Assembly (NCBI RefSeq): GCF_014648775.1
Contig: NZ_BMRT01000004.1
Span: 682,001 to 746,000, forward strand
DNA from: Streptomyces abikoensis
GTDB taxonomy: Bacteria > Actinomycetota > Actinomycetes > Streptomycetales > Streptomycetaceae
Direction: 5' to 3'
Length of the DNA stretch: 64,000 bases
Shown here: piece after piece, positions 35,093 to 44,855 of the stretch
How the letters are laid out: every line of letters starts with the position of its first letter
Position numbering within the stretch: the first letter of the stretch is position 1
Position numbers and translations under genes: made by a program
Notes under the pieces: model-generated
The model's input: only the letters and a program-made list of their open reading frames with translations
Told to the model about the DNA's origin: nothing
Database searches by the model: none

Positions 35093-35434
35093 CTACAGAT
35101 ACAGACCCGTGGAGTCCTCGGACCCCTCCAGCCGCTCCGCGGCCACCGCGTGGAGATCCCGCTCGCGCATCAGCACATAGGCGACCCCGCGGACCTCGAC
35201 CTCGGCACGGTCCTCCGGGTCGTACAACACCCGGTCGCCCGGCTCCACCGTACGCACGCTCTGCCCGACCGCGACGACCTCGGCCCAGGCCAGCCGGCGG
35301 CCCACCGCCGCCGTCGCCGGAATGACGATCCCGCCGGTGGACCGGCGCTCGCCCTCGGGAATGTCGGTCCGGACCAGAACCCGGTCGTGGAGCATCCGGA
35401 TGGGCAGCTTGTCGTGGGTGGTATTCGTACTCAC
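35093..35434 (-). CDS. GroES-like co-chaperonin family protein
   Basis: 113 residues with the GroES fold: PIRMLHDRVLVR, a mobile-loop-like GERRSTGGIVIPATA, then AEVVAVGQSVR and PGDRVLYDPEDRAEVEVRGVAYVLM. It differs from the main GroES and is probably a divergent paralogue. The GTG at 35434 is used. It follows a DUF3618 gene on the same strand. No GroEL is adjacent. Confidence 0.8.
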   Translation of the reverse strand: MSTNTTHDKLPIRMLHDRVLVRTDIPEGERRSTGGIVIPATAAVGRRLAWAEVVAVGQSVRTVEPGDRVLYDPEDRAEVEVRGVAYVLMRERDLHAVAAERLEGSEDSTGLYL

Positions 35435-35504
35435 GCCACGACCGTACCTGCCCGAAGGCCGCACCGAGGCCACTGGGCGGTCATCCGGCCCGAACCGGCC
35501 ACCG

Positions 35505-35864
35505 CTAGCGCTTGCGGCGGCCCGACGCCTTGGCGGCCTCGGCGGCCTTCTCGCCCGACTTCGACGACGACACCAGCAGACCGATCACACCCACGGCCAC
35601 CAACGCCACCGGAACGATCCGCTCCAGACGCGGCTCGCCCTCCTCGGTGACAAAGCGCGAGCGCACCTCGGAGACGACCCGGCTGGCCGCCACACAGGCC
35701 CGGCCCGCCACATGGTCCACCTTCGAGGTCACCTTCGCCCGGGCGTCCCCGATGATCGTGCTCGGGTGCATCCGCACCCCGATCTCGTCGAGCACAACGG
35801 CGAGCTCCTGCCGCCGGCGGTCGATGTCCGCCTCGATCTGCGCAGGGGTCCTGGCTTCCGCCAC
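35505..35864 (-). CDS. DUF3618 family protein
   Basis: 119 residues: an N-terminal helical part (ARTPAQIEADIDRRRQELA), a central region, a hydrophobic helix (about 83-102, VPVALVAVGVIGLLVSS) and a Lys-rich tail. This is the usual actinobacterial DUF3618 layout; function unknown. It is divergent from bcp with 149 bp between starts. Confidence 0.85.
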   Translation of the reverse strand: MAEARTPAQIEADIDRRRQELAVVLDEIGVRMHPSTIIGDARAKVTSKVDHVAGRACVAASRVVSEVRSRFVTEEGEPRLERIVPVALVAVGVIGLLVSSSKSGEKAAEAAKASGRRKR

Positions 35865-36013
35865 CGCGCTGCCTCCGTCCCGTCGATGTCGATAAGAATG
35901 ATGAAGAGTGATGACTACAGTCTGTCAGCTCCCCGGGGCCACCGCCCCGCGGCACCCCCGAACCGTGACCTGGCTACCCTCGGGACCATAACCACCATCT
36001 GTCGAGGAGAGCC

Positions 36014-36481
36014 ATGAGCGAGCGCCTTACGACCGGCGACACCGCCCCCGCCTTCACCCTGCCCGACGCGGACGGCAAGCAGGTGTCGCTCGCCGACCAC
36101 AAGGGCCGCAAGGTCATCGTCTACTTCTACCCCGCCGCACTCACCCCCGGCTGCACCAAGCAGGCCTGCGACTTCACCGACAACCTCGACTTCCTCGCCG
36201 GCCACGGCTACGACGTCATCGGGATCTCCCCCGACAAGCCCGAGAAGCTCGCCAAGTTCCGCGAGAAGGAGAACCTGCGCGTCACCCTCCTCGGCGACCG
36301 CGACAAGGAGGTCCTCACCGCCTACGGCGCCTTCGGCGAGAAGAAGCTCTACGGCAAGACCGTCACCGGCGTCATCCGCTCCACCGTCATCATCGACGAG
36401 GACGGCAAGGTCGAGCGGGCCCTCTACAACGTCAAGGCCACCGGCCACGTCGCCAAGGTCATCAAGGACCTGGGGCTGTAG
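36014..36481 (+). CDS. bcp: Thiol peroxidase Bcp (peroxiredoxin Q)
   Basis: 155 residues. The peroxidatic Cys47 is in ALTPGCTKQAC, with the resolving Cys52 five residues on, as in atypical two-cysteine Bcp. It reduces hydrogen and alkyl peroxides using thioredoxin in the cytoplasm. GAGGAG precedes the ATG. The last 20 bp overlap the end of the convergent histidine kinase gene. Confidence 0.95.
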   Translation: MSERLTTGDTAPAFTLPDADGKQVSLADHKGRKVIVYFYPAALTPGCTKQACDFTDNLDFLAGHGYDVIGISPDKPEKLAKFREKENLRVTLLGDRDKEVLTAYGAFGEKKLYGKTVTGVIRSTVIIDEDGKVERALYNVKATGHVAKVIKDLGL

Positions 36482-37757
36482 CCCCCGGCGCCAGCGCGCC
36501 CCGGCACACCGGACGATCGCCCTCCGGCACGTCCTCGGCCTCCGGCAGGTCGAGGACGGCCTGGGCGCCACCACCCGGCGCCGAACCGAACACCAGCCGG
36601 GCACCCAGCACCGCCGCCTGCCCCACCGCGATCGTCAGCCCCAGGCCATGCCCCGTGCCCCGCTCCGGCGCGGCCGTACGGAACCGCCGCGGCCCCTGAT
36701 CCACCAGACCCGGCGGAAAACCGTCCCCGTGGTCCCGGATCACGATCCGCGTCCCGTCCACGGTGATCTCGATCGGCGGCCGGCCGTGCTTGGCCGCGTT
36801 CGCCAGGATGTTCACCAGGATCCGCTCCACCCGACGCGCGTCCGTCGCCACGATCCGGCCCTCGCCGACCACCTCGACCGCCACGTCGTCCACGCCCCGC
36901 TGACCACGCGCCCGCTTCACGATCCCGCGCACCAACGACGGCAGCTCCACCGCGTCCAGCTGCGCGCTCTCCACCCCCGCGTCCAGCCGCGAGACCTCCA
37001 GCAGATCCTCCACCAGCGCCCGCATCGTCTGCGCCCGCTCCTGCACCATCTCCACCGCCCGCGGATGCGGCAACAACTCCGCCGACGCCACCAGCCCCGC
37101 CACCGGCGTCCGCAACTCATGCGCCACATCCGCCGTGAACTGCCGCTCCGCCGACACCCGCGCCGCCAACGACGTCGCCATCTGATGCACCGACCGGCCC
37201 AGCTCCGCGACCTCGTCCCGGCCACCACCGCCCAGCGCCCCCGCGTCCAGGGTCTCCCCCGCCGCGATCCGCCGCGCCGCCGCCGCGCTCAACCGCAACC
37301 GCCGCGACAACCCCTGCGCCACGAACCACGCCACCACGGCCATCAACGCCACCGTCGCGGCACCCGCCACCACCAGCGCCTTGTCCAGCGCCCGCTGCAA
37401 CGGATCACGCGCCGGGTACGACGCCGAGATCGACAACACCCGGTCCCCGGCCACCCCCGTCGCCGCCCACACCCGCGGATCCTCACCACCGCTGATGTAC
37501 GTACCCGACTGCCCCCGCGCCACCGCCTGCGACAACGTGAACGGCAACGTCGAATCGTCCAGCTGCGCCCCCAGCGCCAGCGTCCCGTCCCGCTGATAGA
37601 TCTGCAGCGCCGAACTCAGCAAACCGTCCTGATACGCCTTCGCCTGCCGGTCACGCTCCAGCCCCGAGATGTGGTGCACGGCCACACCCAGGACCACCAC
37701 GGCCAACGCGGTGACGAAAGAGATCGCGAACGCGATCCGCCCACGAATACCCATCAC
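36462..37757 (-). CDS. HAMP sensor histidine kinase without adjacent regulator
   Basis: 431 residues: membrane helices at about 8-28 and 128-148 around an extracellular sensor region, a HAMP domain (about 150-200), and H-box VAHELRTPVAG with His213. N-box ILANAAKHG, G1 DHGDGFPPG and G2 GTGHGLGL complete the ATPase domain. It autophosphorylates and should phosphorylate a response regulator, but none is adjacent. Its start overlaps the stop of a small membrane protein, which may be its accessory sensor. Confidence 0.9.
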   Translation of the reverse strand: MMGIRGRIAFAISFVTALAVVVLGVAVHHISGLERDRQAKAYQDGLLSSALQIYQRDGTLALGAQLDDSTLPFTLSQAVARGQSGTYISGGEDPRVWAATGVAGDRVLSISASYPARDPLQRALDKALVVAGAATVALMAVVAWFVAQGLSRRLRLSAAAARRIAAGETLDAGALGGGGRDEVAELGRSVHQMATSLAARVSAERQFTADVAHELRTPVAGLVASAELLPHPRAVEMVQERAQTMRALVEDLLEVSRLDAGVESAQLDAVELPSLVRGIVKRARGQRGVDDVAVEVVGEGRIVATDARRVERILVNILANAAKHGRPPIEITVDGTRIVIRDHGDGFPPGLVDQGPRRFRTAAPERGTGHGLGLTIAVGQAAVLGARLVFGSAPGGGAQAVLDLPEAEDVPEGDRPVCRGALAPGATAPGP

Positions 37758-38317
37758 GCGATCGGAAGAACCTCTCGGTGCTCACCGGAAGGGGTGGCAC
37801 CCGTATAAACGACCTCCAGCGCGGTGAACGCCACCGAACCGTCGACCTCCTTCGGCCCGTACAGCCGCAGCTTCGCCTGGAACGACTTCGCCGCCGCCCC
37901 CGACGCCCCGCCCGACACCTGCACGACACCGCTGCCGTTCGCACCGTCCTCCGTATAGGCGTCCCAGCGGATACCACTGGCCACCCGGCCCGACGTCGAA
38001 CAGTCCAGCGTGATGATCGTCGGCTCCTGCACCGGCTCGCCCATCCCGCAGTCCCGCACCCCGGGCAACTCCCGCGCCGCCGAATCCTCGGCCTCCACCT
38101 GCGAGCCCTCGGCCCCCGACCGCTGCGCCGCCGCGGTCTTCGGCGCCTCGTCCACCATGCTCGCCCGGTCCGTGGCGCTCTCCAGCCACACCCCGCCCGC
38201 CACCAGCACGGCCACCCCCACCAGGATCGCCACCACGCTGCGCCAACCCGCCCAGCGGGCCACGGTGCGGTCGGTCATCGGGCTCTCTTCCTCACTCACA
38301 GGCGGCTGTTCGTCCAC
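37754..38317 (-). CDS. Membrane-anchored extracytoplasmic protein
   Basis: 187 residues: a short cytoplasmic start, one membrane helix (about 28-45), then an extracytoplasmic domain with two cysteines (VRDCGMGE, TLDCSTSG). No family recognised. Its stop overlaps the start of the histidine kinase gene, so a sensory partnership is inferred. GTG 38317 or ATG 38278 may be the start; both have purine-rich sites upstream. Confidence 0.72.
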   Translation of the reverse strand: MDEQPPVSEEESPMTDRTVARWAGWRSVVAILVGVAVLVAGGVWLESATDRASMVDEAPKTAAAQRSGAEGSQVEAEDSAARELPGVRDCGMGEPVQEPTIITLDCSTSGRVASGIRWDAYTEDGANGSGVVQVSGGASGAAAKSFQAKLRLYGPKEVDGSVAFTALEVVYTGATPSGEHREVLPIA

Positions 38318-38481
38318 GGGCCTGTCCCCTTCCCCGCTCTGACTGACGGAGAAATGCGCCCGCGCGTTCCCTTATGGCCCGCTTGGCTTGGTGTGCCATG
38401 CGTCAAGTCACCCCTTCCGCCCGGTTCCTGGCCGGGCGGCGCCCGGCCGCGCCGCCCGGCCCAGTACGATGGCGGTGCCGG

Positions 38482-38565
38482 GCGGCCGTGGTGGAACTGG
38501 CAGTCACGCTGGGTTTAGGTCCCAGTGGGGTAACACCCGTGAGGGTTCGAGTCCCTCCGGCCGCA
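38482..38565 (+). tRNA. tRNA-Leu (anticodon UAG)
   Basis: 84 bases with a long variable arm. Acceptor arms are GCGGCCG and CGGCCGC plus discriminator A. The anticodon loop TTTAGGT gives anticodon TAG between GCTGGG/CCCAGT stems. T-arm GAGGGTTCGAGTCCCTC. CCA is not encoded. This reads CUA/CUG leucine and is not the UUA-reading bldA tRNA. Confidence 0.95.
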
Positions 38566-38569
38566 CAGA

Positions 38570-38607
38570 CCGAAGGGCCGTCCCGCTCCGGCGGGACGGC
38601 CCTTCGG
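38570..38607 (+). terminator. Terminator after tRNA-Leu
   Basis: A 17-bp perfect stem (left arm CCGAAGGGCCGTCCCGC) closes a four-base loop, four bases after the tRNA. No long T run follows, as is common in Streptomyces. It also faces the convergent rdgB gene. Confidence 0.85.
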
Positions 38608-38628
38608 CGTACGGACGGCGGCGTGCCG

Positions 38629-39231
38629 TCACCCCAAAAGCTCCCGCACCACCGGCACCAGCGCCCGGAACGCCTTCCCCCGGTGGCTGATGGCGTTCTT
38701 CTCCTCCGCCGTCAGCTCCGCGCACGTGCGGGTCTCGCCCAGGGGCTGGAGGATCGGGTCGTAGCCGAAGCCGCCCGTGCCCGCCGGCTCGTGGCGGAGG
38801 GTGCCCTCCAGGCGGCCCTCGACGACGCGCTCGGTGCCGTCCGGCAGGGCGAGCGCCGCCGCGCAGGCGAAGTGGGCGCGGCGGTGCTCCTCCGCGATGT
38901 CGGAGAGCTGGGCCAGGAGCAGGTCGAGGTTGGCCTTGTCGTCGCCGTGGCGGCCCGCCCAGCGGGCGGAGAAGATGCCGGGGGCGCCGTTCAGGACGTC
39001 GACGCAGAGGCCGGAGTCGTCGGCGACGGCGGGGTGGCCGGTGGCCCGCGCCAGGGCGTGGGCCTTGAGGAGGGCGTTCTCGGCGAAGGTGACGCCGGTC
39101 TCCTTGACGTCGGGGATCTCGGGGTAGGCGTCGGCGCCGACGAGTTCGACGTCGAGGCCGGCGCCGGCGAGGATCGCGCGGAGCTCGGTGACCTTGTTGG
39201 CGTTGCGGGTGGCGAGGATCAGGCGCTTCAT
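38629..39231 (-). CDS. rdgB: dITP/XTP pyrophosphatase (RdgB/HAM1)
   Basis: 200 residues. N-terminal LILATRNANKVTELRAIL, substrate loop TFAENALLKAHA, DDSGLCVDVLNGAPGIFSAR and C-terminal SHRGKA are the family motifs. It hydrolyses dITP and XTP to keep damaged purines out of DNA. It lies directly after rph on the minus strand, a common actinobacterial pair. Confidence 0.95.
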   Translation of the reverse strand: MKRLILATRNANKVTELRAILAGAGLDVELVGADAYPEIPDVKETGVTFAENALLKAHALARATGHPAVADDSGLCVDVLNGAPGIFSARWAGRHGDDKANLDLLLAQLSDIAEEHRRAHFACAAALALPDGTERVVEGRLEGTLRHEPAGTGGFGYDPILQPLGETRTCAELTAEEKNAISHRGKAFRALVPVVRELLG

Positions 39232-39243
39232 GGTGCCGATTAT

Positions 39244-39270
39244 CCCGGGGGCTCCGACGGTGCCCCCGGG
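39244..39270 (-). terminator. Terminator hairpin between rph and rdgB
   Basis: CCCGGGGGC and GCCCCCGGG pair over nine bases around a nine-base loop, in the gap after rph. No T run follows, so it may only attenuate read-through into rdgB. Confidence 0.6.
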
Positions 39271-39283
39271 CGGCCGGGCCCGC

Positions 39284-40015
<732 letters not shown>

Positions 40016-40040
40016 GGGTGTGAGCCTATCCGCAACGGCA

Positions 40041-40084
40041 GAGGGCCCTGTTCCGGTTGAGGGAGCAACCGGAACAGGGCCCTC
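40041..40084 (-). terminator. Terminator after nagF
   Basis: An 18-bp perfect stem (left arm GAGGGCCCTGTTCCGGTT) around an eight-base loop, between the nagF stop and the rph start. On the minus strand it ends nagF transcripts. Confidence 0.85.
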
Positions 40085-40106
40085 GAGGGAGAGCGCGTGG
40101 CTCAGC

Positions 40107-40340
40107 TCACATCATGTCTTCGATGTCGGCGGCGATGGGGTCGGCGTCGGTGCCGATGACGACCTGGATGGCGGTGCCCATCTTGACGACGCCGTGGGCG
40201 CCGGCGGCCTTGAGCGCGGCCTCGTCGACGAGCTCGGGGTCCTTGACCTCGGTGCGGAGACGGGTGATGCAGCCCTCGATCTCCTCGATGTTGTCGATGC
40301 CGCCGAGGCCGGCGACGATCTTCTCAGCCTTGCTGGCCAT
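40107..40340 (-). CDS. nagF: PTS EIIB for N-acetylglucosamine
   Basis: 77-residue stand-alone EIIB domain of the glucose family. The phosphorylated Cys24 is in EEIEGCITRLRTEV. It passes phosphate from HPr/EIIA to N-acetylglucosamine as the sugar enters through NagE2. The ATG at 40340 follows AGGAG. It is divergent from nagE1; the 192-bp gap holds one DasR box. Confidence 0.92.
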   Translation of the reverse strand: MASKAEKIVAGLGGIDNIEEIEGCITRLRTEVKDPELVDEAALKAAGAHGVVKMGTAIQVVIGTDADPIAADIEDMM

Positions 40341-40493
40341 GTGCACTCCTGGTTGTCTCGGCCCCTCGGCGATGTCGCCGACCGGCTTTCACACGGTATT
40401 CCACGTATAGCCCAACTATGCGGGCGTATGTCCGCCATCTCACGAAAGATGGCGACCACCCGGGACTGCGTTCCGGGGGCCTCACCGCCCATA

Positions 40494-40509
40494 AGTGGTC
40501 TACACCAGT
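40494..40509. promoter_or_regulatory. DasR-responsive element, nagF/nagE1 gap
   Basis: AGTGGTCTACACCAGT, one base off the dre core palindrome. It lies 24 bp before the nagE1 start and within the divergent nagF promoter region. DasR represses these genes until glucosamine-6-phosphate is present (known for Streptomyces). Confidence 0.88.
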
Positions 40510-40532
40510 ATGCCAGCAGCCGGAGGACGCAG

Positions 40533-41843
40533 ATGAGTTCGGTCGCCGCGGCGGCGCCCCGGAAGAAGTGGTCGCAGGGGCTGTTCCAGGGGCTGCAGAA
40601 GATGGGCCGCAGCCTCCAGTTGCCCATCGCGGTGCTGCCGGCGGCCGGCATCCTCAACCGGCTCGGCCAGCCGGACGTCTTCGGCAAGGACGGCCTGGGG
40701 TGGACGGACGTCGCCAAGGTGATGGCCGGGGCGGGCGGGGCGCTGCTGGACTCCTCGCTGGGGCTGCCGCTGCTCTTCGCGGTGGGTGTGGCGATCGGGA
40801 TGGCGAAGAAGGCGGACGGTTCGACGGCGCTGGCGGCGGTGACGGGTTTCCTCGTCTATTACGCGGTGGTGCACCAGTTCCCGGAGACGTGTCCGGGCGG
40901 GGGCCGGTTCACGGGGCTGGGGCTGCTGAGCGGGGTGTGCGTGGGGACGGCCGGGCCGGCGGGCCCGGCGACGTACCAGAACCCGGGGGTGTTCGGCGGG
41001 ATCGTGATCGGGCTGCTGGCGGCGTGGTTCTGGCAGCGTTTTCACCGGGTGCGGCTGGTGGACTGGCTGGGGTTCTTCAACGGCCGCCGGCTGGTGCCGA
41101 TCATCATGGCGTTCGTGGCGATCGCCTTCGCCGCGCTGTGTCTGTGGATCTGGCCGCCGGTGGGGCGCGGTCTGACGAGCTTCAGCCAGTGGCTGTCGGA
41201 TCTGGGCTCGTGGGGTGCGGGCATCTTCGGTGTGGCCAACCGGGCTCTGCTGGTGATCGGCCTGCATCAGTTCCTGAACGTGTTCGTCTGGTTCCAGTTC
41301 GGTTCGTTCACCAAGCCGGACGGCACGGTGGTGCACGGTGACATCAACCGGTTCCTGGCGGGCGACCCCCACGCGGGCCAGTTCACCTCGGGCTTCTTCC
41401 CGATCATGATGTTCGCGCTGCCAGCGGCGGCACTGGCGATCACCCACTGCGCCCGGCCGCACCACCGCAAGGTGGTGGGCGGCATGATGCTGTCGGTGGG
41501 CCTGACCTCGCTGGTCACGGGCATCACCGAGCCGATCGAGTACTCGTTCCTCTTTATCGCGCCGGCGCTCTACGTGGTCCACGCGGTGCTGACGGGCGTC
41601 TCGATGGCGGTCACGTGGGGGCTGGGGGTGCACGACGGCTTCAGCTTCTCGGCGGGCCTGATCGACTACGTCATCAACTGGGGACTGGCGACCAAGCCGT
41701 GGCTGATCATCCCGATCGGGCTGTGTTTCGCCGTCGTCTATTACGCGGTCTTCCGGTTCGCGATCACCTTCTTCGACCTGCCGACGCCGGGCCGTGAGCC
41801 GGAGGAGCTGGCGGAGCGGATCGAGAAGGACAACGTCGGGTAA
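40533..41843 (+). CDS. nagE1: PTS EIIC, N-acetylglucosamine family
   Basis: 436 residues with about ten membrane helices, EIIC of the glucose/GlcNAc family with no attached EIIB. LQLPIAVLPAAGILNRLG, FFPIMMFALPAAALAI and TGITEPIEYSFLFIAP are family motifs, the last near the sugar-binding glutamate. GGAGG precedes the ATG. It is the first of two tandem EIIC genes; in S. coelicolor nagE1 is reported as the less important copy. Confidence 0.88.
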   Translation: MSSVAAAAPRKKWSQGLFQGLQKMGRSLQLPIAVLPAAGILNRLGQPDVFGKDGLGWTDVAKVMAGAGGALLDSSLGLPLLFAVGVAIGMAKKADGSTALAAVTGFLVYYAVVHQFPETCPGGGRFTGLGLLSGVCVGTAGPAGPATYQNPGVFGGIVIGLLAAWFWQRFHRVRLVDWLGFFNGRRLVPIIMAFVAIAFAALCLWIWPPVGRGLTSFSQWLSDLGSWGAGIFGVANRALLVIGLHQFLNVFVWFQFGSFTKPDGTVVHGDINRFLAGDPHAGQFTSGFFPIMMFALPAAALAITHCARPHHRKVVGGMMLSVGLTSLVTGITEPIEYSFLFIAPALYVVHAVLTGVSMAVTWGLGVHDGFSFSAGLIDYVINWGLATKPWLIIPIGLCFAVVYYAVFRFAITFFDLPTPGREPEELAERIEKDNVG

Positions 41844-41863
41844 CCCCGCGTTAATGAACGTGC

Positions 41864-41910
41864 CGTAAGGGTGGCGTGACACAGCGCTGAGCGCTCACGC
41901 CGCCCTTACG
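41864..41910 (+). terminator. Terminator after nagE1
   Basis: A 16-bp stem with one G-T pair (left arm CGTAAGGGTGGCGTGA) closes a 15-base loop that itself contains AGCGCTGAGCGCT. It starts 20 bp after the nagE1 stop, so nagE1 and nagE2 are probably separate transcripts. Confidence 0.8.
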
Positions 41911-41968
41911 TCTGTGCTCCAGGCCACCTGGAACGATGGATTCCTTTATGCCCGACTCACGTGCTACA

Positions 41969-41984
41969 ACAGGTCTAAACCAGT
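41969..41984. promoter_or_regulatory. DasR box 1 of nagE2
   Basis: ACAGGTCTAAACCAGT, a dre-like palindrome with two deviations, about 70 bp before the nagE2 start. It abuts a second box, so two DasR dimers may bind side by side. Confidence 0.82.
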
Positions 41985-42000
41985 AGTGGTGTAGACCAAA
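41985..42000. promoter_or_regulatory. DasR box 2 of nagE2
   Basis: AGTGGTGTAGACCAAA, a second dre-like element immediately next to box 1 with no spacer. Confidence 0.8.
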
Positions 42001-42052
42001 TCGCGGGCCGTCCCCCTTTCCCCCGAGCGCCCGCCTCACCTGGAGGAATCCG

Positions 42053-43387
<1,335 letters not shown>

Positions 43388-43408
43388 CGATCTGACGAGC
43401 GCTCGTCA

Positions 43409-43446
43409 CGAAGCCCCCGGAACTGTCAGGTGTTCCGGGGGCTTCG
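43409..43446. terminator. Bidirectional terminator nagE2/MBL gene
   Basis: A 15-bp perfect stem (left arm CGAAGCCCCCGGAAC) around an eight-base loop lies between two convergent stops, so it can serve both strands. Confidence 0.85.
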
Positions 43447-43464
43447 GCGTATCGGCGCCGAGGA

Positions 43465-44217
43465 TCAGAGCTCGTACACCGCCCCCGCGTGCGCCAGCTC
43501 CGCCGGGCCGTCGTAGACCGAGCGCGCGTCGCGGAGGTTGGCGAGGGGGTCCGTCCACGGCGGGATGTGGGTGAGGACCAGCCGGGCCGCCCCGGCGCCG
43601 GCGGCGACCGCGCCCGCCTCCAGACCGTTGAGGTGGAGGTCGGGGATGTCCTCCTTGCCGTGGGTGAAGGACGCCTCGCACAGCAGCAGGTCCGTGCCCC
43701 GGGCCAGCTCGTGGAGGGCCTCGCAGGGGCCGGTGTCGCCCGAGTACACCAGCGACGTGCCGCCGTGCTCGACCCGGAAGGCGTACGCCTCCACGGGGTG
43801 GCTCACCCGGGCCGTGCGGACGGTCAGCGGGCCCAGGGTGAAGGTGCCCGGATTGAAAGTCCGGAAGTCGAAGACCTCGCTCATGCAGGCCTCGTCGGGG
43901 ACGTCGCCGTACGCGGTGACCAGCCGCCGCTCGGTGTCCGCGGGGCCGTACACCGGGATGGCGTCGGCCCGGCCGCCCTCGTGGCGGTAGTAGCGGGCGA
44001 CGAAGTAGCCGCACATGTCGATGAAGTGATCGGGGTGCAGGTGCGACAGGAGCACGGCGTCGAGGTCGTAGAGACCGATGTGGCGTTGCAGCTCGCCGAG
44101 GGCGCCATTGCCCATGTCGAGGAGGATCCGATAGCCGTCGGCCTCCACCAGATAGCTCGAGCAGGCCGATTCCGTGGACGGGAACGAGCCCGAGCATCCG
44201 ACGACGGTGAGCTTCAT
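43465..44217 (-). CDS. Metallo-beta-lactamase-fold hydrolase
   Basis: 250 residues. The metal motif HLHPDHFID, later histidines in ARVSHPVEAYAFRV and a C-terminal LTHIPPW are seen, with DTGPCEAL supplying the bridging aspartate. The fold is closest to the RNase Z/phosphodiesterase branch rather than drug-resistance enzymes. The substrate is unknown; cyclic nucleotides or RNA ends are possible. The ATG at 44217 has GGAGG upstream at long spacing. Confidence 0.87.
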   Translation of the reverse strand: MKLTVVGCSGSFPSTESACSSYLVEADGYRILLDMGNGALGELQRHIGLYDLDAVLLSHLHPDHFIDMCGYFVARYYRHEGGRADAIPVYGPADTERRLVTAYGDVPDEACMSEVFDFRTFNPGTFTLGPLTVRTARVSHPVEAYAFRVEHGGTSLVYSGDTGPCEALHELARGTDLLLCEASFTHGKEDIPDLHLNGLEAGAVAAGAGAARLVLTHIPPWTDPLANLRDARSVYDGPAELAHAGAVYEL

Positions 44218-44478
44218 GCGGGCCTGAACCTCCGTGGGCCGGTTACGGGGGGCCATGCGGTGCAGTCGAGGGTAAGGCGAGAGAACGGGCCGTGACTCCT
44301 CCGGGACGGTGCGTGTGGGCGGAATCACCAGGACGGACGTGGTCGCGCCGGTGGGCCCGCACGCGCCGGGGCCCCGGCCGCGCTTGCCGGTGAAGCGCGA
44401 TCGGGGCCCCGCGAACGTGAAGAACGGAGAACAGAGATCGGAGAACGAGAAGGAACGGAGAACGGGCGGCGGACGTGG

Positions 44479-44688
44479 CTACAGCGGCGGCCGGTGCGCC
44501 TCGGCGCGGTCCAGCGTGTCCATGAAGCGCTGGAAGCGCTCGGCCGACTCCTTGCTGCCGGCCGTCACCGTGAACACCTCCGGCGTCATGAACGCCGCCA
44601 GCCGCTCGCGCGTCTCAGGGGCGAGCGCATCCCAGGCCGCTCGATCCAGCCGTGACTGCGCCGCAGCTTCCGCACTGCCAGTTTCCAT
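44479..44688 (-). CDS. Small hypothetical protein, probably part of a frameshifted gene
   Basis: 69 residues, with GC-rich coding from about residue 20 on. AAWDALAPETRERLAAFMTPEVF and an amphipathic C-terminus suggest a real helical segment. Its start lies inside a second ORF in the +1-related frame that encodes a CxxC zinc ribbon with a better ribosome site (44615-44734). The two may be halves of one gene split by a single-base change or by programmed frameshifting. No family recognised. Confidence 0.6.
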   Translation of the reverse strand: METGSAEAAAQSRLDRAAWDALAPETRERLAAFMTPEVFTVTAGSKESAERFQRFMDTLDRAEAHRPPL

Positions 44689-44734
44689 TGTTGAGTTGCC
44701 TCATGTCCGAAGATCCACATGCGGGACAGTTCAT
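44615..44734 (-). CDS. Zinc-ribbon small ORF overlapping the next
   Basis: 39 residues starting MNCPACGSSDM, with Cys3, Cys6, Cys21 and Cys24 (CPAC and CGSC) giving a four-cysteine zinc ribbon. GTAGGAG sits seven bases before the ATG, the best ribosome site in this stretch. It ends at 44615 and overlaps the 44479-44688 ORF by 74 bp in another frame. It is either a short protein in its own right or the N-terminus of a gene whose frame is broken. Confidence 0.6.
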   Translation of the reverse strand: MNCPACGSSDMRQLNNGNWQCGSCGAVTAGSSGLGCARP

Positions 44735-44855
44735 GCGCGTCTCCTACGTGATGATGTCAGCCGCTTCCCAACATCGGTAGTGCAAGTTCACCCGTGCACA
44801 GTTCTGTTTTTTACGGACCGGCGCGCTCGGACGGCGCGTTGGGGCGGAACCGGGG

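Noticed and set aside
38482..38565. bldA tRNA
   Set aside because: The anticodon is UAG, not the UAA needed to read UUA.
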